From Spirochaetales bacterium (GTDB taxonomy: Bacteria > Spirochaetota > Spirochaetia > SZUA-6): a stretch of 61,227 bases of DNA. The stretch is from the NCBI GenBank assembly GCA_027021365.1, contig JALUUM010000022.1:83150-144376 (forward strand), written 5' to 3'. Numbering within the stretch: the first letter of the stretch is position 1; each line of letters begins with the position of its first letter. The notes below the pieces were generated by a model that did not search any database, was not told the DNA's origin, and was given only the letters and a program-made list of their open reading frames with translations. Shown here piece after piece: positions 24,705-34,038 of this stretch. Both the position numbers and the translations under genes were made by a program.

Positions 24705-25620
24705 CGACTATTTCCAATATTTCACTTATTTTCGAGATAGATCTGTACCTCTTTCTCGGTTTTTGTGTAAACCATGCCGGAGAACTTTCATTTATCCTTT
24801 TATTTCTCCTTATTATCACGGGATACTCGGACCATTCGAGTAACGGTATGTCGGTAGGCCCGTCTCCCACGACAATCGTGTTCTCCGGCCTGTATCCCAT
24901 TTCTTTGACAACGGCAAGCTTGTCCTCTGCTGTTTTCGTTCGAAATACCATCCCTGTTATCCTGCCATTTTCGTGGGTAAAATCGTTTGCTATGATGGCT
25001 TTGAAAAATTGCAGTATATTTGCTGCTTCGAGAGTTCCATGGCTCAAATCTCTGGTTCCGCAGGATACAACCAGCATCTCGATTCCCCGCCGGTAAAGTT
25101 TCCCGAATGTCTCCCTGTCTTCGCTACTTATCTTCTCTGCCAGCATGCGGGTAACCTTCGTTACAGCCTCGGATGGGCTCCCCTTTAGGACTGAGAGGTA
25201 AATTGGCTTGAAATGTGGCCCGAGGAGATTCTTGTTGTCTGCAAAGATGATGAGTTTTGTGAAGAGCCGTCTTATAAGCCTTCCCATGGGACTTTTTGTG
25301 GGATTTCTCGTGGAACCTCTAGCAGGATTTCTTCTGGGATTTCTTGTAGGATTTCTTGTAGGCATGCGCCTCTGAAAACCCTTATTCTCCCTATGGCTTA
25401 TATCCCTATCGTTTATATCCGCATTTCTGATACTGTAGAGCAGAAGGTTCTGTTCGCTGTCATAGGGTTCTATGGGGAGTATCGTGCCGTCGAAATCCCA
25501 GACTATTTTCGTGGTACTGTAGTCTTTCTGGATGCCTGGCCTTGAGATATCTGATTTCGGCATATCTCTTTTCGGGAGGTTTCTGTTAAAGGCATATCTC
25601 TTTGAAATATCAGCACTCAA
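24685..25620 (-). CDS. HAD phosphatase (phosphoserine-phosphatase-like) with repeat insertion
   Basis: This hydrolase has 311 residues. Motif I is KIVWDFDGTILPIEP, motif II is MLVVSCGTRDLSHG, the lysine region is FRTKTAEDKLAVVKEM, and motif IV is TIVVGDGPTDIPLLEWSE; the arrangement is like phosphoserine-type phosphatases. Two low-complexity parts are odd. The N terminus is imperfectly repetitive (SADISKRY, then PKRDMPKSDISRP). A run of PTRN-like four-residue units lies at about 87-110, between motif I and the cap, encoded by a 12-base tandem repeat. The start is a TTG at 25620, and an ATG at 25563 is possible. It overlaps the next HAD gene. Confidence 0.72.
   Translation of the reverse strand: MSADISKRYAFNRNLPKRDMPKSDISRPGIQKDYSTTKIVWDFDGTILPIEPYDSEQNLLLYSIRNADINDRDISHRENKGFQRRMPTRNPTRNPRRNPARGSTRNPTKSPMGRLIRRLFTKLIIFADNKNLLGPHFKPIYLSVLKGSPSEAVTKVTRMLAEKISSEDRETFGKLYRRGIEMLVVSCGTRDLSHGTLEAANILQFFKAIIANDFTHENGRITGMVFRTKTAEDKLAVVKEMGYRPENTIVVGDGPTDIPLLEWSEYPVIIRRNKRINESSPAWFTQKPRKRYRSISKISEILEIVDEIHER
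25289..25360 (-). repeat. 12-base tandem repeat inside the HAD gene
   Basis: Six in-frame units of 12 bases, two identical (GGATTTCTTGTA at 25337-25348 and 25349-25360) and four diverged. They encode PTRN, PTRN, PRRN, PARG, STRN, PTKS. Change in copy number would keep the reading frame. Confidence 0.85.
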
Positions 25621-25852
25621 TTATGACCTTCTTTGAGTATGTTTTCTCTCTGCCCTGGTTTCGCCTTGAAATCTGCTTCAAAGAAGCCACTCTTGTCAAT
25701 ACTGATCCTTGACTATACATGTAAAAAAGTTTTATTTTTATTGGGCTATGAAAAGAAAAACTGCCGGATATGATGAAAACTATTCTTTTTATCACGCCGA
25801 AGAAAAATTGGTGAAAGAGAACTTGGTAAATATAAATAAATCGAGAGATAAA

Positions 25853-26599
25853 TTGAATACCCGGATAAATACAATTCTAAAGGCTCTCTCTGCTTTTTTT
25901 ATTTTTTTGCTCTTTCTGTTGTTCACGGGATGCAGTGTAAACGAGGAGGTTTTCCTTAAGGGTGACGGCTCGGGAACGGTGAGTTCCCAAGTAGTGGTAA
26001 AGCCGATTTTCATAGATTATATGAAGAGCATGGCAGAGGTTACAGGTGAGTCGAACAAACTGAAGGATGGTAAGATATTCGATATCGAAAATATAAGGAA
26101 GACAATGGAAGAAAGGCCCGGAATAACCGTTGTGAAGATAGAGAATCCCTCCCCCGAAAAGCTCAACCTCAGGTTGAAGTTCTCCAATGTGGAGGAGGTA
26201 TTTAAGAGTGAAAAAGACCTAACTTCGGTGGGACTGATTTCCTTCTCCAGGACTGCGAAGGGAAAGCTTTTGAAGTTTCATCTGGATAAAAAGAACTTTC
26301 ATCAGCTGCTTGCCGTATTTCCGGAGCTCTCCAATCCTATCGTAGAGAGCATGGGGCCTCAGGAGGACGAAGATACCACGGAGGCGGAGTACCTGGAGAT
26401 GATACAGTTTGCCCTGGGAGAGAAAGGACCGGAAGCTGTAAAAACATCCAGTATAAAGCTGACGATTCATGTCGATGGCAAGTTGCTTTCTCAGAGTGGT
26501 GGAAAATTGAAGGATAAGAAAACCGTTGTATTCAAATTACCTTTGTTGAAACTTCTCCTGTTGAACGAACCCATCGATTACAGTATTCTCTTCGAATGA
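25853..26599 (+). CDS. Lipoprotein of unknown function
   Basis: Starting at the TTG at 25853 the product is 248 residues. It has a basic N terminus, a hydrophobic stretch and the lipobox FTGC at about residues 22-25, followed by SVNEEVFLKGDGSGTVSSQV. An ATG at 25748 also keeps the frame, but would put 35 hydrophilic residues before the signal. The mature part has a beta-rich start and a helical middle, and ends in FKLPLLKLLLLNEPIDYSIL. I recognise no named family; the opening resembles LppM-like or DUF-type lipoproteins with a short beta motif after the lipobox. It is divergent from the HAD gene pair and convergent with the RND exporter gene. Confidence 0.65.
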   Translation: MNTRINTILKALSAFFIFLLFLLFTGCSVNEEVFLKGDGSGTVSSQVVVKPIFIDYMKSMAEVTGESNKLKDGKIFDIENIRKTMEERPGITVVKIENPSPEKLNLRLKFSNVEEVFKSEKDLTSVGLISFSRTAKGKLLKFHLDKKNFHQLLAVFPELSNPIVESMGPQEDEDTTEAEYLEMIQFALGEKGPEAVKTSSIKLTIHVDGKLLSQSGGKLKDKKTVVFKLPLLKLLLLNEPIDYSILFE

Positions 26600-26785
26600 T
26601 AACGGGAGCACCCTCGGATTGCCCCACATTTTAGTTTGGCCTTGTCATGTATTTCCCGGTACGGCCAGATGTCGATTTTTATCCTGTAACCGGTACTGTA
26701 AGATGTCGGCCTGTTTTGTCCGGTAAAAAGGTAGTTTTTAAAGGAAGAGTCTTAATTTTCTTACTTTTTTAAGTTTTTTTAAGAC

Positions 26786-29083
26786 CTACCCTAACAAGCT
26801 GAGAATGGCGGGAAGCACGATTATCGCTCCGACAGCAGTGGTAAACAGGACCATTGCCACCAGCAGGCCGAAGTAAACGATGGGCATGAAGTTGGAGAAT
26901 GTCAATGCAAGAAGTCCGATAACGAGGGAGACAGTGGAGAGAAGTATGGGTCTTCCCGATATTTTCAATGTGTGGCTTATTACCTTTTCTATGTTTTTCG
27001 AATAGTACCTCTTCTGCCTTCTATACTGGATAAGGAGGTGGATGGAGTTGTCCACACCTACCCCGATTGCCACGCTGGAGAACATAACCGTTACAACATC
27101 GAGGGGCAAGTTCAATATGGACATCAGTATGAAGTTGAGCATGATTCCCGTTAGCATCGGTACCAGAGCTATCAATCCGAGCCAGACCGAGGAGAATGCC
27201 AGCGCCGTTACGATAAAAATCAGTATGGCTGATACGAGTACCGAGTTCAGTTGATCGTGGGAGAGGGTCTCCGAGAGGTAGAGTGTTGCAAGTGTCTTTC
27301 CCCACAGTTCAGGATTTGCTTCGCTTGGAAGAAAGCTTTCCATATCATCCTTTACCTGCTTTATCAGCTTGGAAAGCCTGTGTTCGAGAATATAGTTCTC
27401 CTTGTCACTGTCATAGACCCGAAAGGTTATGGTCAGCCTGCTGAAATCCTTGTTGACCGTATTCTGGGTGAGGACAGAGCCGGTATCCGTTGCAGACAGG
27501 GCCTTGAAGTACCTGGAGATAAGGAGCACCATGGAACGTCTCTCCGGTATCTCGAATTTACCCGTTATCGTCTCGTTTATCATTTTGAGATACGTGACGA
27601 AGGATGATACATATGCTATGTCAGGCTTTTGCAGGAGCCTGTCTTCGAAGAGCGATATCTTCTTTAACACATTCGGTTTCAGGAAGTAGTTTTTTTCGTT
27701 GTTGGGCGCCGTCATTGTGAGGTGGATTTCTACGAAACCGCCGAACTTCCTTACGATAAAGAGGTTGTCGTCGACAGCCACCTCTTTCTTTCTGTAGTAT
27801 TTTGTGAAGTCTGTCTGGTACTTTATGTTTTTCATGGAAAAGAAGAAACCCACGAGAATCACGATTACGATACCGGTTATTATGTACCTGTACTTCGGAA
27901 TGCCGTTGCCTATCCTCTCGAGGAAGGTTGTAAGTGCCCCTTTTAGAACTCTCTGCTGCTGTTCCTGTTTTGGTGATGGAAGCAGCGAGAGAATTGCCGG
28001 AAAGAAGAAGAGCGATAGTATTGCACAGTATGCAATACCGAAACTCGTTGCGATTCCGAACTCCCTTATCTGCCTTAAGGTAGCAGATAGCAGACTTGCA
28101 AAACCTATGATAGTGGTAAGTGCTGCCATGAGGATCGTCTTGTTGATATGTGTCACCGCATTGGCTATCCATGATTTATCCGGAGAATCTGTATTTGCCT
28201 CCCTGTAGTACTGGTTTAAAACGTGTATGCTGTACGAACTTCCCAGGGTCAATACAAGTGGCGGGGTCATTATACTTACCACTGTCAAATTGAAACCTAG
28301 CAGTTTCATGGTGCCGACACTCCAGATCGTTCCCAGTGAAACAACAAGCAATGGGAGTATCACAGCCCTCGGTGTTCTGAAGCCGGAGTAGTAAACGAAG
28401 AGGATTACAAGAAGGGCGATAATGAGAAACTTGGGGACATCCTCCTTAAGGTATCGCTCGGTGGCCCTGTCGAAGGGAAACTGACCCCCGATGTGTACTT
28501 CGTAGAGACCCTTCAATTCCCCGGTAATGCTCTCTACCCTGGCCAGAAACCTGTTGTGATCTATAGGGAGAGATACGGGAAAAATGGCAATCATTGATGT
28601 ATGATCGGCAGAAACGACGAGGTTTCTTGCAAGCGGATTACCAAGGAGACGTTTCTTGAAGATTTCAAGTTCTTCTTTCGTTTTCGGAGCTCTTTTCCCC
28701 TTGGCAGTGGATACGAACTGGAGTTGTACACCCTTCTTTTGAAAACTTATTAGGTTGAAGGGGTTGAGGCTTTTTCCGACGTTGTCGATGGCCTCTATTC
28801 TTGTAATTACCTGGTAGAATTTCTGTAGCTTGTCCAACCTGAAAGGATCATTGCTCTCCACTGCAAGGAGGAGGTATTCGCTGTTGTAGATCTCTTCTCC
28901 GTATTTCTTGGAGAGTTTGATTATCTTTGCATTTTCAGGAAATATATCGCGAACATTTGGGTCTATGCTGATCTTGGTAGCTTTGTAACCGAAAAAGATT
29001 GAAACGAGAATGGTAAGTATTATTATGAATATGGCATGCCTCTCGGCAAAACCGACAATTCCATGGATGATAGATTTTTTCAT
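26786..29083 (-). CDS. RND/MMPL-family transporter
   Basis: An inner-membrane protein of 765 residues with about twelve helices in two halves. Each half has one helix, a large periplasmic loop (about 40-215 and 425-590), then a five-helix sterol-sensing-like bundle. The repeated membrane motif is clear: SIMTPPLVLTLGSSYSIHVL and FSSVAIGVGVDNSIHLLIQY, and both halves end with FFPAILSLLP / VLPAILSLL. This is the RND superfamily subgroup (hydrophobe/MMPL type) implicated in lipid or hopanoid export. No membrane-fusion or outer-membrane partner lies next to it. A tRNA-Arg gene precedes it on the same strand. Confidence 0.88.
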   Translation of the reverse strand: MKKSIIHGIVGFAERHAIFIIILTILVSIFFGYKATKISIDPNVRDIFPENAKIIKLSKKYGEEIYNSEYLLLAVESNDPFRLDKLQKFYQVITRIEAIDNVGKSLNPFNLISFQKKGVQLQFVSTAKGKRAPKTKEELEIFKKRLLGNPLARNLVVSADHTSMIAIFPVSLPIDHNRFLARVESITGELKGLYEVHIGGQFPFDRATERYLKEDVPKFLIIALLVILFVYYSGFRTPRAVILPLLVVSLGTIWSVGTMKLLGFNLTVVSIMTPPLVLTLGSSYSIHVLNQYYREANTDSPDKSWIANAVTHINKTILMAALTTIIGFASLLSATLRQIREFGIATSFGIAYCAILSLFFFPAILSLLPSPKQEQQQRVLKGALTTFLERIGNGIPKYRYIITGIVIVILVGFFFSMKNIKYQTDFTKYYRKKEVAVDDNLFIVRKFGGFVEIHLTMTAPNNEKNYFLKPNVLKKISLFEDRLLQKPDIAYVSSFVTYLKMINETITGKFEIPERRSMVLLISRYFKALSATDTGSVLTQNTVNKDFSRLTITFRVYDSDKENYILEHRLSKLIKQVKDDMESFLPSEANPELWGKTLATLYLSETLSHDQLNSVLVSAILIFIVTALAFSSVWLGLIALVPMLTGIMLNFILMSILNLPLDVVTVMFSSVAIGVGVDNSIHLLIQYRRQKRYYSKNIEKVISHTLKISGRPILLSTVSLVIGLLALTFSNFMPIVYFGLLVAMVLFTTAVGAIIVLPAILSLLG

Positions 29084-29132
29084 GCAACAGCCTTCAACAG
29101 AACTCCAGTAAAAACAAAAGGAAATGAGAGTA

Positions 29133-29206
29133 TGCCCCAGAGACGACTCGAACGTCCGACCTCCGGTTTAGGAAACCGCTGCTCTATCCTGCTGAGCTAC
29201 TGGGGC
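29133..29206 (-). tRNA. tRNA-Arg (anticodon CCT)
   Basis: A 74-base cloverleaf on the minus strand. The acceptor GCCCCAG pairs with CTGGGGC, and the discriminator is A. The D arm is GCTC/GAGC, the anticodon loop is TTCCTAA giving anticodon CCT (codon AGG), and the T arm GGACG-TTCGAGT-CGTCT has one G-U pair. The outer pair of the anticodon stem appears mismatched (G-G). CCA is not encoded. Confidence 0.9.
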
Positions 29207-29328
29207 GAGTTTTTTTCTATTATGAAATATTATATATAACACTAATCGTTGTCAATCTAAAAGTAATTTGAACTTTTTGTCTTGTTTACCATTTTGTCAT
29301 ATGGATAAAAAGGGATTATTGATGTATT

Positions 29329-30381
29329 GTGTTGACGATGCCTGAGAGAAAGAGATCGGATATTCTGCTTGGAATCATTGCCCTGATAATGGTTGCCGCT
29401 GCCCTTCGAGAGGCGCAGCAGGTGATTCTGTTAGTGCTTCTCTCCTTTCTTCTTGCATATATAATGGACCCTATCGTCTCGCTTCTAAAGCGTATCGGCC
29501 TGTCTCTATGGTTATCCGTTATGATAGCCTCTCTTCTCTTTCTGGGAATTTTTGTAGGTCTTGGCTCTGCACTTTACGTAAGTATGCTGGACTTCGCCAC
29601 TTCATTTTCCGTTTACCAGAAGCGGTTTATCGACTTGCTTATGGAGATTACATCCAGAATAAGCACAATTTCAGAGGGCAGGGTACGTGTGGATCTCTTT
29701 GAGGGGTTGAAGAATCTTCCGATCCCGTCTCTTGCCTTTTCAATTGCAAGGTCGCTCGTCTCATATATAACCCAGTTTCTTCTGATCTTCCTCTTTGCCG
29801 TCCTCTTTGTTTATGGAAAACACAATTTTCAGAAAAAGATAATGAGGGTTTTTTCAAAGAAGAAGGGAAAGAGGGTCCCTGTTGTTCTGGGAAGGATAGA
29901 CAGGGAGGTGCGAAAATACATTGCTCTGAAAACCGCCATAAGCCTTGCCACCGGCGTGTCAGCGGGAGTCATTATGTACCTTTTCGGGGTCAAATACGCA
30001 CTGATACTGGGCTTTCTTACCTTCGTGCTTAATTACATACCGAGTCTTGGCTCCATAATTGCCACATTCATTCCATTCTTCCTGGCACTGGCCCAATATG
30101 GTCTTGCTGCTACACCTCTGTGGCTCTTCGTATCCCTCTCTGTAATGCAGACCTTAATTGGCAATATCATGGATCCGAAGTTGATGGGTGACACGATGAA
30201 CCTCTCCCTCTTTGTGGTATTTCTCTCGCTACTGTTCTGGGGTTGGATGTGGGGTCCGGCCGGGGTACTGCTTGCCGTCCCTATGACCACTTCCATAAAG
30301 ATAGTACTGGAGAATATTCCCTCTACCTCTTCCTTTGCCGTTCTGCTTGAACGGAACCCTCGAAAGCACAGAGGATCCTGA
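29329..30381 (+). CDS. AI-2E family (YdiK/PerM-like) membrane transporter
   Basis: This protein of 350 residues has about eight helices. The AI-2E family layout is clear: two N-terminal helices (GIIALIMVAAALREAQQVIL, AYIMDPIVSLLKRIGLSLWL), a soluble segment, and a C-terminal helix bundle. The bundle contains GVKYALILGFLTFVLNYIPS, LGSIIATFIPFF and LFWGWMWGPAGVLLAVPMT. Members have been linked to autoinducer-2 export, sodium/proton exchange or osmotic balance, so function is open. The start is a GTG at 29329, twelve bases after AAGGGA; an ATG at 29338 is also possible. Confidence 0.85.
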   Translation: MLTMPERKRSDILLGIIALIMVAAALREAQQVILLVLLSFLLAYIMDPIVSLLKRIGLSLWLSVMIASLLFLGIFVGLGSALYVSMLDFATSFSVYQKRFIDLLMEITSRISTISEGRVRVDLFEGLKNLPIPSLAFSIARSLVSYITQFLLIFLFAVLFVYGKHNFQKKIMRVFSKKKGKRVPVVLGRIDREVRKYIALKTAISLATGVSAGVIMYLFGVKYALILGFLTFVLNYIPSLGSIIATFIPFFLALAQYGLAATPLWLFVSLSVMQTLIGNIMDPKLMGDTMNLSLFVVFLSLLFWGWMWGPAGVLLAVPMTTSIKIVLENIPSTSSFAVLLERNPRKHRGS

Positions 30382-30404
30382 AATCTAACGGTAACCAGAT
30401 AGAC

Positions 30405-32267
30405 TCAAAGATCGAATGGGCTTACCCTGTCCCCGTGTTTTTTCTGAACTTCGAGTAGTCGGTTTTTCTGCTCCTCGAGTGTCTTGAATACGACTTCGGG
30501 TGTATCCTCGACCTTGGTTCTGTATATCTCGATTATCCTTTCTATCTTTGCAAGATTTTCCGGTACCCTCAGGCTGAACTGCTCTATGTAATCTTCCCGT
30601 GTATACTCCTTGTTCAAGACAGATTTGAAGAGCTCTTTCAGGTCCTCGTACTTCGGGATATAACCCGTAGGAGTCTTGATTGCATCAACATCACCGTGGA
30701 CTCTCTTTTCCATCCATTTCAGCCAAACTCGTTTGTCCTGCCTGCTGTTTAGGAAATTACCCTTCTCATCCTTCAGGAAGTAATTTACGGAAAAGATCAG
30801 TGGCGGGTTCTTAAGGTCCTTTGCAAATGCAAGGTTGTTTTCTATGTACCTGCCGATAGGAATGGAGAGAAAATCGAGGTTGGACATAGGGTTGAACCTT
30901 CTGATACCCGATGCACCGAGTGTTGCAGCGGTGGTTTCCGATTCCAGTGAAGCCCCCTTTGTAATTATTCCGTGATCCCAGTCGTAGGATTGCTCAACGG
31001 GAACCCATGTATCGGAATCTCTCCCCCCATATATTATACCTCCGAGTTTCACTCCTTCGGGATCGTGCATCTTAGGATCCCTGTTCGGAAGGCTGTCGAG
31101 CCTTAAAGTGAATCTTGCATTTGGATGAGATGCAGGTATTTCCTTTCCCTCTGAATCCTTCTTTCCCTTGTACCACTCGCCTGAATGGTTGCGGCCACTC
31201 TCGGGAATCTCGTCGTCCATACCAACCCAGTAGGGCTTACCCTCTGCTACCAGAACGTTGGAGAAAATTATTTCATTCGGCGTATGAAGGGCCCTCCAGA
31301 TTCCCGGGTCATCCTTCGAGTTTATTCCGAGTATAATTCCGAACATTCCGTTTTCCACGTTGGCTGCACGTACCTCACCGTTTTTCTTTCTAAGGTATGC
31401 AATATCGTCCCCAACTATTCTTTCCCCCTCCACCATGGCCGTCGATGTTTTTCCGCACATGGATGGGTATGCACCTGTAAAATATGTGACCCTCCCACCG
31501 GGACCATTTACTCCCATTACGAACATGTGTTCTGTAAGCCAGCCTTCTCTGGAGGATTTGTTTATCGCCAGTCTCATCGCAAGTTTCTTGAGGCCAAGGG
31601 TGTTGCCTCCGTACTGGGTATTCATGCTATAGACGATTTCATTGTCGAGGTCGATATATACCCTTCTCTTGTCTATATTCTTACTGACGCCATTTTCAAG
31701 CTCGCCCTCGCTGTGCACGAACTTGAAAAATTTGTCCATTCCTTTTCTTTTCTTGAACTCCTCGTATCCCGGCCTGTACAGTATTGTTTCACTGTGGGCC
31801 ACGTAGGGTGAATCGGTAAGCTGTACACATGGAATGGTAAAATCGGAATTATTGGGACCTAGGGAGTAGAAACAGATAAATAGCTCATGTCCCTCCATGA
31901 TACCAGCCATTATGGACTCTATCTCCTCGAGACCTTCGTCTTTGTCTATCGAATTGATATTTGGCCCGAGGTTTACTCCTTTGGAAAGGAGGTACTTTGT
32001 ATTTGCCTTGTCTCTCGCCTGGTCGTAGTAGCCATCGAAATGAATCGTGTGTCCTTCTGTCTTTAGCTTCTCCTCTTCTCCGCTCTCTATGGCTCTGTTT
32101 CTTATGTATTCGATATCCTCCTTGGAATCATCGGATACGAATGCTTTTGCAGGTTTGAGCTTCTCTATGTATTTCACGAGAAAGTCATTGAGAGTACCGT
32201 TCCCAATGGCCTCTATCTTTCTGTAATTCTTTTCACCCAAAAAACTTCTAAGCAGTTCCTCTGACAT
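30405..32267 (-). CDS. pckG: Phosphoenolpyruvate carboxykinase (GTP)
   Basis: This enzyme interconverts oxaloacetate and phosphoenolpyruvate with GTP, linking the dicarboxylate pool and gluconeogenesis. Its 620 residues match the GTP class. Diagnostic segments are GAYPSMCGKTSTAM (P-loop preceded by the reactive cysteine), FGIILGINSKDDPG, YGGRDSDTWVPVEQSYDWDHG and LRRFNPMSNLDFLSI-like RRFNPMSNLDFLSIPIG. The ATG at 32267 has AGAGGAG seven bases upstream; the frame is open to 32300. It is divergent from lysS. Confidence 0.95.
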   Translation of the reverse strand: MSEELLRSFLGEKNYRKIEAIGNGTLNDFLVKYIEKLKPAKAFVSDDSKEDIEYIRNRAIESGEEEKLKTEGHTIHFDGYYDQARDKANTKYLLSKGVNLGPNINSIDKDEGLEEIESIMAGIMEGHELFICFYSLGPNNSDFTIPCVQLTDSPYVAHSETILYRPGYEEFKKRKGMDKFFKFVHSEGELENGVSKNIDKRRVYIDLDNEIVYSMNTQYGGNTLGLKKLAMRLAINKSSREGWLTEHMFVMGVNGPGGRVTYFTGAYPSMCGKTSTAMVEGERIVGDDIAYLRKKNGEVRAANVENGMFGIILGINSKDDPGIWRALHTPNEIIFSNVLVAEGKPYWVGMDDEIPESGRNHSGEWYKGKKDSEGKEIPASHPNARFTLRLDSLPNRDPKMHDPEGVKLGGIIYGGRDSDTWVPVEQSYDWDHGIITKGASLESETTAATLGASGIRRFNPMSNLDFLSIPIGRYIENNLAFAKDLKNPPLIFSVNYFLKDEKGNFLNSRQDKRVWLKWMEKRVHGDVDAIKTPTGYIPKYEDLKELFKSVLNKEYTREDYIEQFSLRVPENLAKIERIIEIYRTKVEDTPEVVFKTLEEQKNRLLEVQKKHGDRVSPFDL

Positions 32268-32393
32268 TCTAAACTCCTCTTTCCTGAAATGTATAATCAA
32301 TTTGCAAGATAATATTTATACCTCTTTATATCAAGCACTTTATTCATAGTAGTTATTGAAATTGGAAGACTACTTCTTTATATTGAAGTAACT

Positions 32394-33995
32394 ATGAAAC
32401 GATCCGTCACACACTGGGCAGACAGGGCTGCCATGAATATTATCCGCGAGAAGGGGGAAAAGGAAAGGTATGTCTGTGCTTCCGGAGTAACCCCATCGGG
32501 AACGGTTCATATCGGGAATTTCAGGGAGATAGTCTCGGTTGACCTTGTTGTAAAGGCTTTGCAGGAGATGGGAAAGGGCACGAGGTTCATCTACTCCTGG
32601 GACGATTACGATGTTTTCAGGAAGGTTCCGCTTAACATGCCAAAGAGAGAAGAACTGGAACAGTATCTAAGAATGCCTATAACTCTGACCCCGGATCCGT
32701 ACGGTGAATATGAGAGTTATGCAAGGAGAAACGAGATAGAAGTGGAGAAACTCCTACCTCAACTCGGTATCAAGCCGGAGTACCTCTACCAGGCAGAGAG
32801 GTACAGGAAGTCAATTTACGCCGAAGGTATAAGGAAGGCTCTTCTTAAAAGGGAGCGTATCAGAGAAATCCTGAATGAGCACAGAACAACCCCTCTTGGG
32901 AAGGACTGGTGGCCTATAACCGTATTCTGTGACTCCTGTAACAGGGATACGACGGTCATAGATAGCTGGGACGGAGAATGGAAGGTAAGCTACCACTGCA
33001 ATAGCTGCAACAACAGAGAGACGGTAGACCTTAGAAAGGCATCCTCTGTAAAACTGTTATGGAGAGTAGACTGGCCGATGCGCTGGGAATATGAAAAGGT
33101 GGATTTTGAGCCGGCCGGAAAGGACCATCATTCTCAGGGTGGTTCCTTCGATACTGCTAAGAGAATAGTAAGGGAGGTTTACAACTATGAACCACCGGTC
33201 ACATTCCAGTACGATTTCATCGGAATAAAGGGCAGAGGCGGGAAGATATCGTCTTCGACGGGGGAGGTCGTAAGCCTGAAGGATGTTCTGGAAGTCTATC
33301 AGCCTGAGGTGGTGAGGTACATGTTTGCGGGCACGAAGCCAAACAGTGAATTCGTAATATCCTTCGATCTCGATGTGATAAAGATTTATGAAGATTATGA
33401 CAGGTGTGAAAGAATCTATTTCGGGGTGGAAGATGTTTCCGAAAAAAGAAGGGAAAAAGAAAAGAGAATATATGAACTATCACAGGTTGACGGAAAGGTA
33501 GGGATCCTGCCTTACCAGGTACCATTCAGACATCTCTGTAATGTCACACAGATCTATGAGGGAGACATCGATGGGGTGCTGTCCTTTTTAGAGGCTCAGG
33601 CGGAAAGAGATGGGAAAAAGGAAAACTTCACCGTATCCCTGGAAAGGATAAGAAAGCGAAGTATCTGTGCTTGGAACTGGGTGCGCATTTTCTCTCCTGA
33701 TTCTTTTCGTTTTCGTCTGAAGAAGAAGGATGAAAAACCGGTGGAATTGACAGGGGAAGAAAAAAACGCACTGTATGCACTACGGGATGAGCTTTCCGAA
33801 AGATTCGATTCCATGGGAGAGAAGGAGCTTTCCGGCATCTTCTATGAGATCGCCGGTAGAAGTGACATGGAGCCCAAAGATTTTTTTAAGGTGATGTACA
33901 GGGTACTGATAGGAAAGGACAAGGGTCCCAGGCTTGCCTCCTTTATATTGACTATCGGCAGGAAGCGAATACTGGAGATACTCGATTCATATTAA
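32394..33995 (+). CDS. lysS: Lysyl-tRNA synthetase, class I
   Basis: This charges tRNA-Lys with the class I catalytic fold. The HIGH-type motif is GTVHIGNFRE near residue 40, and the KMSKS-type motif is GGKISSSTGEVVSL near residue 285. A zinc ribbon is seen as CDSCNRD and CNSCNN (about 181-205). The length of 533 residues fits. Most bacteria use class II LysRS. The class I form is typical of archaea, spirochaetes, alphaproteobacteria and a few others, so it is a useful taxon hint. It is followed by rpiA after 43 bases. Confidence 0.95.
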   Translation: MKRSVTHWADRAAMNIIREKGEKERYVCASGVTPSGTVHIGNFREIVSVDLVVKALQEMGKGTRFIYSWDDYDVFRKVPLNMPKREELEQYLRMPITLTPDPYGEYESYARRNEIEVEKLLPQLGIKPEYLYQAERYRKSIYAEGIRKALLKRERIREILNEHRTTPLGKDWWPITVFCDSCNRDTTVIDSWDGEWKVSYHCNSCNNRETVDLRKASSVKLLWRVDWPMRWEYEKVDFEPAGKDHHSQGGSFDTAKRIVREVYNYEPPVTFQYDFIGIKGRGGKISSSTGEVVSLKDVLEVYQPEVVRYMFAGTKPNSEFVISFDLDVIKIYEDYDRCERIYFGVEDVSEKRREKEKRIYELSQVDGKVGILPYQVPFRHLCNVTQIYEGDIDGVLSFLEAQAERDGKKENFTVSLERIRKRSICAWNWVRIFSPDSFRFRLKKKDEKPVELTGEEKNALYALRDELSERFDSMGEKELSGIFYEIAGRSDMEPKDFFKVMYRVLIGKDKGPRLASFILTIGRKRILEILDSY

Positions 33996-34038
33996 TTTCG
34001 ATTTAATGTCGATGGAAGCAGAGGTGGAAAACAAAAAT

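Noticed and set aside
26748..26785. A+T-rich hairpin after the RND gene as a terminator
   Set aside because: GTCTTAA and TTAAGAC can pair, but the loop is long and the stem weak; not clear enough to list as a feature.
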